Shown in pieces: positions 15,659 through 25,427 of a stretch of 32,686 bases of DNA (position 1 is the stretch's first letter; each line of letters opens with the position of its first letter). The notes below the pieces were generated by a model, which did not search any database, was not told the origin of the DNA, and was given only the letters and a program-made list of their open reading frames with translations. Location of the stretch: the NCBI GenBank assembly GCA_016874795.1, contig VGTG01000058.1:1-32686 (forward strand), written 5' to 3'. Made by a program: the position numbers and the translations under genes. Origin of the DNA: Deltaproteobacteria bacterium (lineage in GTDB: Bacteria; Desulfobacterota; Binatia; UBA12015).

Positions 15659-17438
15659 TGCACGACGCGGAGGATGTCGTCCATCCCTGTCCCTGAAGCT
15701 CTTCAACTACTTGATGCCGCGTTTCGCGATGATCCAGACGCCGGTCTTCTCGTTGCAGCGCCGGCTGCGCGATCTCACGGCCGGCGTCTACATCGACGAG
15801 TTCGCGGAGCTGCACACGAAGGATCTCGTCGTGCGCGAGCGCCTCGGGCACAACGTGCCGAGCGCCGGCGTCGGGACGGCGTTCTCGCGCGAGGCGTTCG
15901 ACCACGTGGCCGAGTCGAACCGCAACCAGGTGTTCCGCCTCGACTCGCTCACGGAGGACTACGACTTCGGCTTCCGGCTCGGCGAGCTCGGCCTCAAGTC
16001 GATCTTCGTTCGGTTCCCCGTCGAGCACGAGGTGACGCGCCGGCCTTGGTGGTCGACGAAGCCGCGCAAGACGATCGTCCGCGACTACGTCGCGACGCGC
16101 GAGTACTTCCCGAACAAGTTCTGGGCTTCCGTCCGTCAGAAGACGCGCTGGGTGATCGGCATCGCGCTGCAGGGATGGGAGCATCTCGGCTGGCGCGGCA
16201 GCTGGCGCACGAAGTACGTGCTCTTCCGCGACCGGAAGATCCTCTTCACGTCGACGGTCAACATCCTCGGCTATGTCGTCGTCTCGGTCGTCGCGGGGTT
16301 CTGGCTCTACGAGCACCTCGCCGACGTGCCGTACCGCTTCTCGCCGCTCGCCGGCCTCGACGGGTGGGTGCTCGTCCTCCTCGTGCTGAACGGTGCGTTC
16401 TTCCTGCTTCGCCTCGTGCAGAGCGCGATCTCGGTGACGCGGCTCTACGGAATCCGTCAAGGCTTGATGAGCGCGCCGCGGCTCGTCCTCGGGAACGTGA
16501 TCATGTTCCTCGGGTGCTGGCGGGCGATGTGGCAGTAGGCCAAGGCGCGCTGGACGGGGCAGCGGCTCCGCTGGGACAAGACGGACCACGCGTTCCCGAG
16601 CGACTCGCAGCTCGAGCGACACCGCCGGAAGCTCGGCGATCTCCTGCTCGAGCGCCGCTTCGTCACGGTCGACGCGCTGAAGCGCGCGCTGGAGGTGAAG
16701 GAGCGTACGGGGCAGCCGCTCGGCGCCGTGCTCATCGAGCTCGGCCTCGCGAAGGAAGCGGACGTCCTCGAGGTGCTCGGAGCGCAGCTCCGCATCGCCG
16801 TGCGCGAGGTCGATCCGTACGCCGTTCCGGACGAGGTGCTGCGGCGCCTTCCCGCAGAGGTGGCGCGGCGGCTCGGCGTGCTGCCGATCGAGGAGCGCGG
16901 TGGCAGGCTCGTCGTCGCGACGGATCGGCTCCTGCAGCGAGCGGAGATCGAGGAGATCGAGCGGGCCGTCGGCGGACCGGTCGAGCTGACGCTCGCGACG
17001 CGGAGCGAGGTCGCGTTCGCCTTGCGCCGGCGCTACGGCCACGGCGCGGCCGACGGCACGGATTCCGGAAGTCGCGACACGGACGGCGCGCCGCGGCTCG
17101 GCGAGCATCTGGTCGCGGCGGGCGCGCTGACGCGCACCCAGCTCGAGGAAGCGCTCCAGGCGCAGCGTCGCAGCTATCGCCGCCTCGGCGACATCGTCGT
17201 CGAGCTCGGCTGGCTCGACCGCACTCGCATGGAGGAAGCGGCCGCGGCGGCGCGCGCACGTACGCGCGCTCTCGGCGCCGAGCTCCTGGAGCGCGGCTGG
17301 GTCACTCCGGAGCAGCTCGACGACGCACTGCGCCGTCAAGCGCAAAGCAATCGGCGGCTGGGCGACCTTCTTCTCGAGCGGAACATGTTGAGTCGGGAGA
17401 CGCTGGACGATGCGCTCGAGAGCCTCTCGCTCCAGTGA
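15550..17438 (+). pseudogene. nfrB: NfrB-like glycosyltransferase with MshEN domains, headless and interrupted
   Basis: Homology begins abruptly at about 15550 with CPADGPTSKADCLNW; the N-terminal membrane helices and first GT2 motifs are missing. A GT2 core follows: HDAEDVVHP, AGVGTAFSREAF, LTEDYDFGFRLG and RQKTRWVIGIALQGWEHLGW. Then come two to three membrane helices and a C-terminal region with several MshEN/GspE_N-type repeats (KLGDLLLERRFV, PLGAVLIELGLA, RLGDIVVELGWL, RLGDLLLERNML), the module that binds c-di-GMP in related proteins. Two further lesions are visible: one C is missing at 15684-15687, shifting the frame, and TAG at 16536-16538 replaces the Tyr codon of MWQYAKARW. The 3' part (from about 16695) could still be translated separately. 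It overlaps nfrA by 29 bp. Confidence 0.85.
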
Positions 17439-20400
17439 GGCGCCGGGCGCACGCGGAGCGGGTCTCGGTCGGACCGCTCGCGGCGCGCTCGTGGCTCTCC
17501 TCGCCGTGCTCCTCGCCTGCACGGGCGCGGCAGCGCTCGCCACGGAAGCGCCCGCCGCGGAAGGCGAGGGCGCAAAGGCCGGTGAGGTCGTCGACTACGC
17601 GAAGCTCCTGGCGCCCGACCGCTCGGGCGAAGGAGTGATCGCGCGCACGCGGCGCGAGACGACCACCTATCCGTACATCGAGCGTGCGCAGCGCCTGATC
17701 GCGCAAGGGAACCTCCCGGAGGCGCGGAAGGACCTCGACGTCTACCTCGAGCGCGATCCGGACGATCTCTCGGCGCGCTTCACGTACGGCGTCCTCGCGT
17801 CGTCGCTCGGCGATTCGCACGCGGCCGTGCAGGCGATGACGAAGGTCCTCGAAGGACGGCCGGGCTTCGGTCCGGCGCTCCTCTACCGCGCGGTCGCGCG
17901 CCAGAAGGACGGCGACGACGCGGGAGCGCTTGCCGACTATCAGGCGGCCGCGAAGAGCGACGTGCTCACGCGGGCCGATCGCGCCGAGGCGCTCGACTCG
18001 GTCGCGCAGGTCGCCGTGAACCTGCATCAGAACGACGTCGCGCCGAGGCGCTCGACTCGGTCGCGCAGGTCGCCGTGAACCTGCATCAGAACGACGTCGC
18101 GCTGCAGGCGCTCGACCAGCTCGACGAGCTCGATCGGCGCGAAGGCAGACCTCGGAGCGCCGAGCGCGATCTTCTGCACGCTTCCCTCCTCGCGGAGTCC
18201 GGCGACACGAAGCGCGCTCTCGATTTGCTTCAGAGATGGACGGCCGCCGACGCGCCCCCGCAGATCCGCGTCGAGGCCCTTCGCCGCATCGGCGTCCTCG
18301 CGGTGGAAGCGGGACGGCTCGACGAGGCGCGCGCGGCCGCGGAGGAGGGCGCTCGCCTCGAGCCGAACGATCCGGGCTGGCCCGAGCGGCTCGCGGAGAT
18401 CGCCTCGCGCCAGGGCGACGTGAAGGCTGCGGTCGCGTACCGGCGCGACGCCGCACGCGAGGGCCCGTCGGTCGAGCGCGAGCGCGCGCTCTCGATCACG
18501 GAGGAGCAGGCGGGAGACCGCTCCGCGGCCCTTGCTTCGGCGCGCGCCGTCGTCGCGGAGCAGGGAGAAGCGACGGCGCAGCAGTCGGATTTGCTCCGTC
18601 TTGCGGTGCTCGAATCGGAGAGCGGCGAACCGCTCGACGCGGCGGCGCTCTACGAGGCGGCGTGGAAGATGGGACCGGATCGCGATCCGGCACTTCTGCT
18701 TCGCGCGGCGCGCGAGTATCGCCGCGGCGGCGACGCCGAAGCGGCGAGCACTCTCCTCGAGCAGCTGGCGAACGACGGAGCCGCACCCGCGCGTCTCCGC
18801 GGCGAAGCGCTGGCGGAGCTCGCCGACCTCGACGCGAGGTCCGGCCGCGACGACGCGGCGCGCGCCGCCCTCGAGCGTGCGATCGCGCTCGGCGGCGGGA
18901 CCTGGGCCGTGCGCCAGACCCTCGGTGACCTGCAGCTCCGGAGCGGTGACGCGCGCGCGGCTCTCGCGACCTATCGAGAAGCGCTTCGCATGCGCGATGC
19001 ACCGCGGACGCGCCTCGGGCTCGGCTACGCGTACGCGAAGCTCGCGAAGCCGGGGCTCGCCGTGCACGAGATCGACCGCGCGCTCGCGAAGCGCGGAGAC
19101 CTCCCCTCGGAGACGCGGCTCGAGGCGCTCCGCACCGAAGGATATCTCTACGCGGAGATCGGCGAAGCCGCGCGCGCCGCGAGAGCCTGGTCGAGCGCGC
19201 AGGTGATCCAGCCGGACACGGAGATCGCGCTCGGTCTCGCGCGTGCCGAGCGGCTCGCGGGCGATCCCGCCGCCGCCGCGCGTGCTCTCGACGGAGTCGC
19301 GCCGGAGGGCCTCTCGCCCGCGCAGGGAGCGCGCTACTGGGACGAGAGGAGCGCTCTCGCCGAGATCGGGAACGATCGCGAGACCGCGGAAGCCGATCTC
19401 CGCCGAGCGATCGCACTCGAGACGACGCCCGATCGCGACGAGCGCCTCGGCGTCCTTCTCGCGGAGAGCGACCGACCGGAGGAGGCACGTCCGCTCCTCG
19501 CGCAAGCGCTCGAGAAGGGCGGCTTCAACGCCTCGTGGGCCGCCGCGCTCGGTCACGTGGACTCCGACCTCGACGATCCCGAGGCGGCGAGCGCGCTCTT
19601 CGACCGCTCGCTCGAGGCCGATCCGGACCAGCTCTCGCTCTACGAGGATCTCGGCTACGCGCACCTCCGCGAGCTCGAGAACGAGAAGGCGATCCGGCGC
19701 TTCGAGGAGGCGATCGACAACCGGCCGCTCTACCCCGTCGGGACGGCGGCGGAGCGAAAGGCCCTCGACCGCCGCATCGAGCGCTTGCGCCGCGAGGTGA
19801 CGGAGGTCGACCGGTGGATCTCGCTCGTCGCCTACACGTCGATCTGCTTCGGCGACAGCCACTGCCGCCTCGGCGACACGGCGCTCGTCGAGGGCGCGAG
19901 CGAGTCGCAGGGTGGTGCAGAGCTCGCGATCCGTCCGCCGGTGATCGGGTTCCGGAACGGGCGCATCTTCGAGATCATCTCGCGTGTCCTCTTCCAGCAG
20001 GAAGTCAACTCGATCGAGCCGATCGGGAGCAGCACCGTGGCGACGCTCGGCGTTCGCTACAAGCCGTTCCGCACGCACGACTTCTACGCGAGCGTCGAGA
20101 AGATCTTCGCCGTCGGCAGTGACACGACCGGAAACAAGCTCCTGCGCGGCAGCTACGGCTGGCTCCGGGGCTACCGGATGCAGCCGGGCGTGTCGCACTG
20201 GAGCTACACGAACCTCTACGCGGACCTCTCGTACACGGTCGAGTACCCGCGGAACTGGTTCTTCTACGCCGAGGCGCGCCAGGGCGTGACGTTCAACTAC
20301 GCCGACCGCGCGATGCCGACGCCGCTCCTCTACCTGCGGAACCGGAATCTCGGCGGCGACGGGGACGACGACTACAACGACCTCGACCTCGGCGTCGGCG

Positions 20401-20543
20401 TCTCGGCGCGCTGGCTCTGGAACGACGACCGCTACCACGACTACCGGTCGAGCTTCGAGATCCTGCCGAGGATCGGGTACGACGCGTACAACTCGGACGG
20501 TCGCGGATGGAACATCTTCTTGACGGTCGTGGTGCAGTTTTGA
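17410..20543 (+). pseudogene. nfrA: NfrA-like TPR outer-membrane protein, broken by a 59-bp duplication
   Basis: This reads as two frames, 17410-18078 and 18075-20543. A 59-bp tandem duplication at 17979-18102 causes the break; removing one copy restores a single protein of 1,024 residues, close to the roughly 990 of E. coli NfrA. Features are an N-terminal signal sequence (ALVALLAVLLACTGAAALA), TPR repeats over most of the length, and from about residue 780 a C-terminal domain with YKPFRTHDFYASVEK, WFFYAEARQGVTFNY and a terminal aromatic (TVVVQF) fitting an outer-membrane beta-barrel (PF13283-like). NfrA is the outer-membrane partner of NfrB and was first known as a phage N4 receptor. The second frame could be reinitiated but would lack a signal peptide. 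Confidence 0.85.
17979..18102. repeat. 59-bp tandem duplication inside nfrA
   Basis: The segment beginning TCGCGCCGAGGCGCTCGACT at 17979 is repeated exactly starting at 18038, and the identity runs 6 bases past the second unit (65-bp repeat, 59-bp period). The two copies have no mismatch. Because 59 is not a multiple of three, the second copy shifts the frame and stops translation at 18078. Perfect identity means the event is recent, or that it is an unmerged overlap at a contig join. Confidence 0.95.
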
Positions 20544-20551
20544 GGGCCGCG

Positions 20552-21643
20552 ATGCGGATGGGAAGGAAGGGGCGGCGGCTCCGCCGGTTGCTCCGGGTCT
20601 TCGCGCTCCTCTGCCTCGCTTCGACGGCGGAAGGGGCTTCGCGGTGCGCCGAGCGCTCGGCGATGGCGGGAACGTTCCTCCAGCCGACCGAGGCCCTCGT
20701 CGCCCGCGACGACGCGGCCTGGGACGCGCTCTTCGGGGAGATTGCGGCGCTCGGCATGAAGGACGTCTACCTGCAGTGGTCCGCCGCGGACGGCGTGTAC
20801 GAGGAGGGCGTGATCCGCTGGCCGCGAAGCCCTGCGGCGCTTGCGAAGCGCGTCCTCGATGTCGCCGCGAAGCACGGTCTTCGCGCGTGGATCGGGCTCT
20901 CTTATACGGACGCGTGGTGGCAGCGGATCGAGCGAAGCCGTTCCCTCGAGAGCGTCACGGTCTATCTCCGGCGTCGCCTCTTCGTGAACGAGGCGGCGGC
21001 GCGCGACGTCGCGCCCGTCGCCGTCGCGCATCAGGCCTTCGCGGGCTGGTACGTGACGGAGGAGATCGACGACAAGAACTGGCTCGAGCCGGCTCGGCGC
21101 GCCGCGATCGCCGAGTACGCGGGCGCTCTCGCGCGGAGCCTCCGCGCACTCGCGCCGGAACGGCCGATCGCGATCTCGGGCTTCGCGACGGGCTTCGCCT
21201 CGCCGGGCACTCTCGCTTCGCTGTGGACCTCGATTCTCGAAAAGGGGCCAATCGACGTCGTCCTTCTGCAGGACGGGATCGGTGCAGGGCATCTCGACGA
21301 GCCCGAGCTCGCGATGGTGTTGCCCTCTCTTCGTAACGCCGTGACGGCAGCGGGGCGTCAGCTCGGCATGGTCGTCGAGCTCTTTGCCGTGAACGAGCCG
21401 GCCGTGAACGCGACCGCCGTGAAGAGCGAAGCGACGGAGAACGAGACCGCCGAGCCGAAGTGGAGCGCGCGTCCGGCGACGCTCGCGCGCATCGAGCGCC
21501 AGATTGCGCTCGCACGGCGCTTCGCGACGGGTCCGCTCGTCGCCTTCAGCGTCCCGGACTACATGAGCCCCTTCGCGGGCGGCAACGCGGCGCGGCTCTA
21601 CTCCGAGTACCGCGCGCGCGTCCTCCGCTGCCCATCGCGCTAG
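20552..21643 (+). CDS. DUF4434 putative glycoside hydrolase, exported
   Basis: This 363-residue protein has an N-terminal signal (basic RKGRRLRRLLR then VFALLCLASTAEGASRC) and the TIM-barrel pattern of DUF4434 (PF14488): SAMAGTFLQPTEA, MKDVYLQWS, GLRAWIGLSYTDAWW, AGWYVTEEIDD, ISGFATG and DVVLLQDGIGAG. The acidic residues in YVTEEIDD are at the usual position of a barrel glycosidase's catalytic acid. Activity on a polysaccharide is inferred, not shown. The ATG at 20552 is chosen because GAGGG sits 5 nt upstream. It begins 8 bp after the nfrA stop, so it is the last gene of the nfrB-nfrA operon and may trim or process the polymer made there. It is intact, unlike its two upstream partners. Confidence 0.8.
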   Translation: MRMGRKGRRLRRLLRVFALLCLASTAEGASRCAERSAMAGTFLQPTEALVARDDAAWDALFGEIAALGMKDVYLQWSAADGVYEEGVIRWPRSPAALAKRVLDVAAKHGLRAWIGLSYTDAWWQRIERSRSLESVTVYLRRRLFVNEAAARDVAPVAVAHQAFAGWYVTEEIDDKNWLEPARRAAIAEYAGALARSLRALAPERPIAISGFATGFASPGTLASLWTSILEKGPIDVVLLQDGIGAGHLDEPELAMVLPSLRNAVTAAGRQLGMVVELFAVNEPAVNATAVKSEATENETAEPKWSARPATLARIERQIALARRFATGPLVAFSVPDYMSPFAGGNAARLYSEYRARVLRCPSR

Positions 21644-21734
21644 CGCCACGCGGCGGACGGGTCGCGGCCCGTCTCGGACCGGTCGTGCGGAACGCCTTGC
21701 CCGGAGGATGCGCAACAGCGACCGTACGAGGCGC

Positions 21735-23156
21735 ATGTCCACGCAAGCCTCCGCGTCCGTGGCCCCTCGAGCGGACGTTGCAGCGGAGAGAGCGGCACCG
21801 GCCGCGCCCCTCTCGCTCGGGCGCCGTATGCTCTACGGCGCCGGCGAGCTCGCGGTTTCGATCCGTCTCGCGTCGCTCGGGATCGTCCTTTTTCCGTTCT
21901 ACACGGACGTGGCGCTCCTTCCGCCGGCTCTGGTCGGCGGTGCGATCGCGCTCGGGCGCATCTGGGACGGGCTGAACGATCCCGTCATCGGCTGGCTCTC
22001 CGATCGCACGCGCACGCGCTTCGGACGAAGACGTCCCTACTTCGTGTCGATGATCTTGCCGCTCGCGATCGCGTACGCCGCGATCTGGGCTCCGCCCGTC
22101 GGCGACTCGAGCACCGTGTTCTGGTACCTCGTCGGCGCGCTCTTCTTCTTCGACGTGTTCTTCGGCTTCTACTCGACGCCGTACCTGGCGCTCGGAGCCG
22201 AGCTCAGCATCGACTACGCGGAGCGCGCGCGCATCGTCTCGACGCGCGCCGTCTTCCACAATCTCGGGTTGCTCGTCGGAGGCGGCGGCTTCCTCGCGCT
22301 CGCGGTCGCGGCCGGCGGCGGCCGCGAAGGCTACCGCATCGTGGGCGCCGCGCTCGCTGTGGTGATGCTCATCGGCGGGTTGACCGCATTCTTCGGGACG
22401 CGCGAGCCCGAGATGCCGCGCGATGCAGAGCGCGGAAGCTTTCGGTTGTTTCTCCGCGATCTGCTTGCGGCGCTGCGCCAGCGCTCGTTCCGCATCATCT
22501 TGATCGGGTCGGCGATCCTGATCACGGGCTCCTCGATCAACCAGGCGTTCGCCGTTTACGTCTTCCGCGACGCTTTCGGGGTCGGCGCGGAGGCTCCGCT
22601 GATGATCGCGCTCTACCTGCTCGCGGCGACCATCAGCTTCCCGGGCTGGGCCGCGGCCGCGACGCGCTTCGGAAAGAACCTCGCGTTCGGCGTCTGCATC
22701 CTCCTGAGCATCGTCTTCCTTTCGCTCTCGCCCGTCATCGACGCGTCATGGCCGCAGTGGGTCTTCCTCGCGTTCATCCTCGTCTCCGGGCTCAGCGTCG
22801 GAGGCTTCGTCCTTCCCGTCGCGATCGTCGCCGACGTCTTCGACGAGGACGAGCTCGAGTCCGGACGGCGACGTGAGGGTGCGTACTTCGGCGTCTGGAC
22901 TCTCGTGATGAAGCTCGGCAGCGCCGTCGGAATCGCGCTCGCGGGCGTCCTCCTGCCGTACCTCGGTTACGTGCCGGGCGCGGCGCAGCAGACTCCCGAG
23001 ACGATCTCGATGCTGAAGCTCGCCTGGGGTCCGGTCCCGGCGTTGTTCCTGCTCGCCGCGTTCCTCGTCGTGCGAAGGTTCCCCCTGAGCCGGGAGCGGC
23101 ATCTCGAGATCCAGGCGGCTCTGCGCGCGCGACGCGAGGGCACGACGCAGGCCTGA
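21735..23156 (+). CDS. GPH-family (MelB-type) MFS transporter
   Basis: This protein of about 473 residues has about twelve membrane helices and the hallmarks of glycoside-pentoside-hexuronide:cation symporters (MFS_2, PF13347): GELAVSIRLASLGIVLFPFY, IWDGLNDPVIGWLSDRTRTR-x-GRRRPY, and YLALGAELS followed by ERARIVSTRAVF. In the C-terminal half, DVFDEDELESGRRREGAYFG is the conserved central loop. The substrate is likely a sugar or another small organic anion. Two ATGs compete: 21708 has GGAGG directly against it with no spacer, and 21735 has GAGG at 3 nt; I chose 21735. It lies 91 bp after the DUF4434 gene on the same strand. Confidence 0.85.
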   Translation: MSTQASASVAPRADVAAERAAPAAPLSLGRRMLYGAGELAVSIRLASLGIVLFPFYTDVALLPPALVGGAIALGRIWDGLNDPVIGWLSDRTRTRFGRRRPYFVSMILPLAIAYAAIWAPPVGDSSTVFWYLVGALFFFDVFFGFYSTPYLALGAELSIDYAERARIVSTRAVFHNLGLLVGGGGFLALAVAAGGGREGYRIVGAALAVVMLIGGLTAFFGTREPEMPRDAERGSFRLFLRDLLAALRQRSFRIILIGSAILITGSSINQAFAVYVFRDAFGVGAEAPLMIALYLLAATISFPGWAAAATRFGKNLAFGVCILLSIVFLSLSPVIDASWPQWVFLAFILVSGLSVGGFVLPVAIVADVFDEDELESGRRREGAYFGVWTLVMKLGSAVGIALAGVLLPYLGYVPGAAQQTPETISMLKLAWGPVPALFLLAAFLVVRRFPLSRERHLEIQAALRARREGTTQA

Positions 23157-23199
23157 AGCGGACGTTTCCCGGCGACCGCGCCGGAGCTAGAACGTCGCC

Positions 23200-24705
23200 A
23201 TGGCCACCGAAGCGATCGTCCCCGAGCCCACTCTCGTCGTTCTCGATCCGGCGCGCGGCAGCGTCGTCCAGGAGCTGCCGATCGACCGTGCGGGAGACGT
23301 CGCCGCGGCGGTCGCGCGGGCGCGCGAAGCGCAGCGCGGCTGGGCCGAGCTCTCGGTGAAGGAGCGCGGCAAGCGGATCCGCAAGGCGCGTCGCGCAATG
23401 GTGCAGGCGCGCGCCGAGATCTTCGACCTCCTCGAGCGCGAGACAGGCAAGGCGCGCTTCGACGTCGTCGGCGAGCTGATGGGCGTCAGCCTCGACATCG
23501 GGTACCTCGTCTCGCGCGCACCGAAGTGGCTCCGTCGCGAGCGCGTCAGCACGCGGCCGCTCTTCGGGAAGCGCGGCTACGTTACCTACAAGCCGCGCGG
23601 CGTCGTCGGGATCATCAGCCCGTGGAACGCGCCGCTGAACCTGGCGCTCGGCGACACGGTGCCGGCGCTCCTCGCGGGGAACGCGGTCGTGATCAAGCCG
23701 TCCGAGCTGACGCCGCTCGCCACGCGCCGCGCCGTCGCCGCGATGAACACCGTGCTGCCGGCCGATCTCCTGCAGGTGCTGATCGGCCATGGCGAGACGG
23801 GTGCTGCGCTCGTCGACGAGGTCGACATGATCTGCGTCACCGGCTCGCCGGAGACGGGGCGCCGCGTGATGGAGCGTGCGAGCCGGCGCTTGACGCCGGT
23901 CCTCCTCGAGCTCGGTGGGAAGGACCCGATGATCGTGCTCGCCGACGCGGATCTCGACCGCGCCGCGAAGGCGGCCGCGTGGGGCGGCTGCATGATGACG
24001 GGGCAGGTCTGCATGTCGGTCGAGCGCGTCTACGTCGAGGCGCCGGTCGCGGAGGCGTTCACCGAGAAGCTCGTCGGAGAGATGCGGAAGGTGCGCACGG
24101 GCGAGAACGGCGCGGACGCCGAAATCGATTACGGGACGTTCACGAGCCCGCGGCAGATCGAGATCGTCGAGCGGCACCTTGCGGACGCGACCGCGAAGGG
24201 AGCGAAGGTGCTCTGCGGCGGCGAGCGCGTCGCGTCGTCGGGCGGGGTCTCATTCGCGCCGACGGTCCTCGCGAACGTCGATCACTCGATGTCGCTCCTG
24301 ACGGAGGAGACCTTCGGCCCGATCGTGCCGGTGATGCCGGTCGCGGACGCGGAGGAGGCGCTCCGCTTCGCGAACGGCTCGCGCTACGGGTTGAATGCGA
24401 GCGTCTGGACGCGCGACGTGAGCCGCGGCATCGCGCTCGCCGGGCGTATCGAGAGCGGCAACGTCTGCGTGAACGACTGCCTCGTTTCCGCGGGCGTCCA
24501 GGGCCTTCCGTTCGGCGGCATCAAGCAGAGCGGCGTCGGCACGCGTCACGGAGGCGCGGAGGGCATGCGCCAGTTCTGCGTGCGCCAAGCGATGCTCGTC
24601 GAGCCGCGAACGCGGCGAAAGAGCGAGCCGCAGTGGTTCCCGTACACGCCGAAGAGGGCGAAGCAGATCGACATGCTGCTCGGGCTGATGTTCGGCTGGC
24701 GCTGA
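23200..24705 (+). CDS. Aldehyde dehydrogenase (NAD(P)-dependent)
   Basis: This 501-residue cytoplasmic enzyme has all the superfamily residues: Asn143 in SPWNAP, Lys166 in VIKPSE, the cofactor loop TGSPETGRR at about 214, Glu237 in LLELGGKDP, catalytic Cys271 in MTGQVCMS, and EETFGPIVPVMP. The end carries GGIKQSGVGTRHGGAEGMRQF. The length and pattern fit class-3-like/succinate-semialdehyde-type ALDHs; the substrate is unknown. The ATG at 23200 follows a GGAG about 14 nt upstream, which is rather far. It lies 43 bp after the transporter gene, so the two may be cotranscribed. Confidence 0.92.
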   Translation: MATEAIVPEPTLVVLDPARGSVVQELPIDRAGDVAAAVARAREAQRGWAELSVKERGKRIRKARRAMVQARAEIFDLLERETGKARFDVVGELMGVSLDIGYLVSRAPKWLRRERVSTRPLFGKRGYVTYKPRGVVGIISPWNAPLNLALGDTVPALLAGNAVVIKPSELTPLATRRAVAAMNTVLPADLLQVLIGHGETGAALVDEVDMICVTGSPETGRRVMERASRRLTPVLLELGGKDPMIVLADADLDRAAKAAAWGGCMMTGQVCMSVERVYVEAPVAEAFTEKLVGEMRKVRTGENGADAEIDYGTFTSPRQIEIVERHLADATAKGAKVLCGGERVASSGGVSFAPTVLANVDHSMSLLTEETFGPIVPVMPVADAEEALRFANGSRYGLNASVWTRDVSRGIALAGRIESGNVCVNDCLVSAGVQGLPFGGIKQSGVGTRHGGAEGMRQFCVRQAMLVEPRTRRKSEPQWFPYTPKRAKQIDMLLGLMFGWR

Positions 24706-24724
24706 GGCGGGCTTCCGCTGGGCC

Positions 24725-24740
24725 CTCAGCCATCGCTGAG
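24725..24740. terminator. Weak hairpin after the aldehyde dehydrogenase
   Basis: CTCAGC and GCTGAG form a 6-bp stem around a CATC loop 20 bp past the ALDH stop codon. No T-run follows, so it is at best a weak or factor-dependent terminator. Confidence 0.3.
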
Positions 24741-24812
24741 AGCGCAACCGCGGGCGTTCGACCGCATTCGGCCGATCGCAAGAAGCAAAGGGCCGTCTCA
24801 CGGCGGCGTTCG

Positions 24813-24829
24813 TCCACGGTGTCCGTGGA
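24813..24829 (-). terminator. Hairpin directly after the minus-strand ORF remnant
   Basis: TCCACGG and CCGTGGA form a perfect 7-bp stem with a 3-nt loop, beginning on the minus strand at the base after the remnant's TGA (24832-24830). Further along that strand comes a short CCCTTT. Its placement suggests the former terminator of that gene. Confidence 0.35.
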
Positions 24830-24961
24830 TCATCGTGTCAGCCATCCATCCGGTCTGGACCAACGGACCTCGATCTTGAGCGACACTTCGAGCTTCTGTG
24901 AGACACGGGGAACATCGCCCGATTCAAGTCGCCCGTGGATATATTTTAATTGACTTCGCAA
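24830..24961 (-). other. AT-rich ORF remnant of foreign composition
   Basis: The minus-strand frame reads SQLKYIHGRLESGD, then SQKLEVSLKIEVRWSRPDGW, and stops at 24830. It looks like real protein sequence but has roughly balanced third codon positions (TTA, AAA, TAT, GAA, TCA) against the strong G/C bias of every neighbour. Upstream of 24961 the sequence returns to high GC with no start or binding site, so the 5' end seems lost. It contains the most AT-rich patch of the window (24936-24951). I do not recognise the family. The rest of 24706-25104 shows no gene. Confidence 0.3.
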
Positions 24962-25104
24962 GCGGGGCGGCGAAGGAGGTACCGCCCGTCGAGAACGATG
25001 AAGCGCCCGAAATCGCCGCAGCGCGGACGTGGCTCGCGCGCCTCGGGTGGCGTCGACACGGCCTCGTCGATCCCTCCGAAGCTCCCGGGAGGTGAACCGG
25101 CGAG

Positions 25105-25356
25105 CTACCCCGCTCGCGCGGCGCTCGCGAGGCGGATCGCCTTCTCCGGGCATGCCTCGACGCAGAGTCCGCACGCGTGGCAATCCGCCGCGCGCACCGC
25201 GTACGCCTGGCGATGGCCGTGGCCGAACGCCTTCAGCATGCCGATCCACGAGAGCTGCCTTCGCTCTCCGCGCGACAGCACGCCGATCTCGAAGACGTTC
25301 CACGGGCACACGCGGAGGCAGTCCTCCTTCGCCTCGCAGCGGTTCCGGTCGATCAC
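25105..25356 (-). CDS. Ferredoxin with two Fe-S cluster motifs
   Basis: This small protein of about 83 residues starts VIDRNRC. The N-terminal motif is C-x5-C-x3-CP (RCEAKEDCLRVCPWNVF) and the C-terminal one is a standard C-x2-C-x2-C-x3-CP (CHACGLCVEACPEKAI). Only three cysteines are in the first motif, so the first cluster may be [3Fe-4S]; the second is [4Fe-4S]. It would carry electrons in the cytoplasm. Start choice is uncertain: the GTG at 25356 fits where the family begins, while a GTG at 25425 would lie 2 bp from the amidohydrolase stop but lacks a spaced binding site. It follows the amidohydrolase gene on the same strand and is probably cotranscribed. Confidence 0.75.
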   Translation of the reverse strand: MIDRNRCEAKEDCLRVCPWNVFEIGVLSRGERRQLSWIGMLKAFGHGHRQAYAVRAADCHACGLCVEACPEKAIRLASAARAG

Positions 25357-25427
25357 GGGGACGAGCCGACCGCTTGCCTCGTCGCAGCGCTCGCGGCCTC
25401 GGGCGTCCGTCGTGCCTCCAGCCACTC

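Noticed and set aside
18027-20438. A minus-strand open frame of 803 codons
   Set aside because: It is antisense to nfrA, which has clear TPR and C-terminal domain homology; the antisense product has no recognisable motif.
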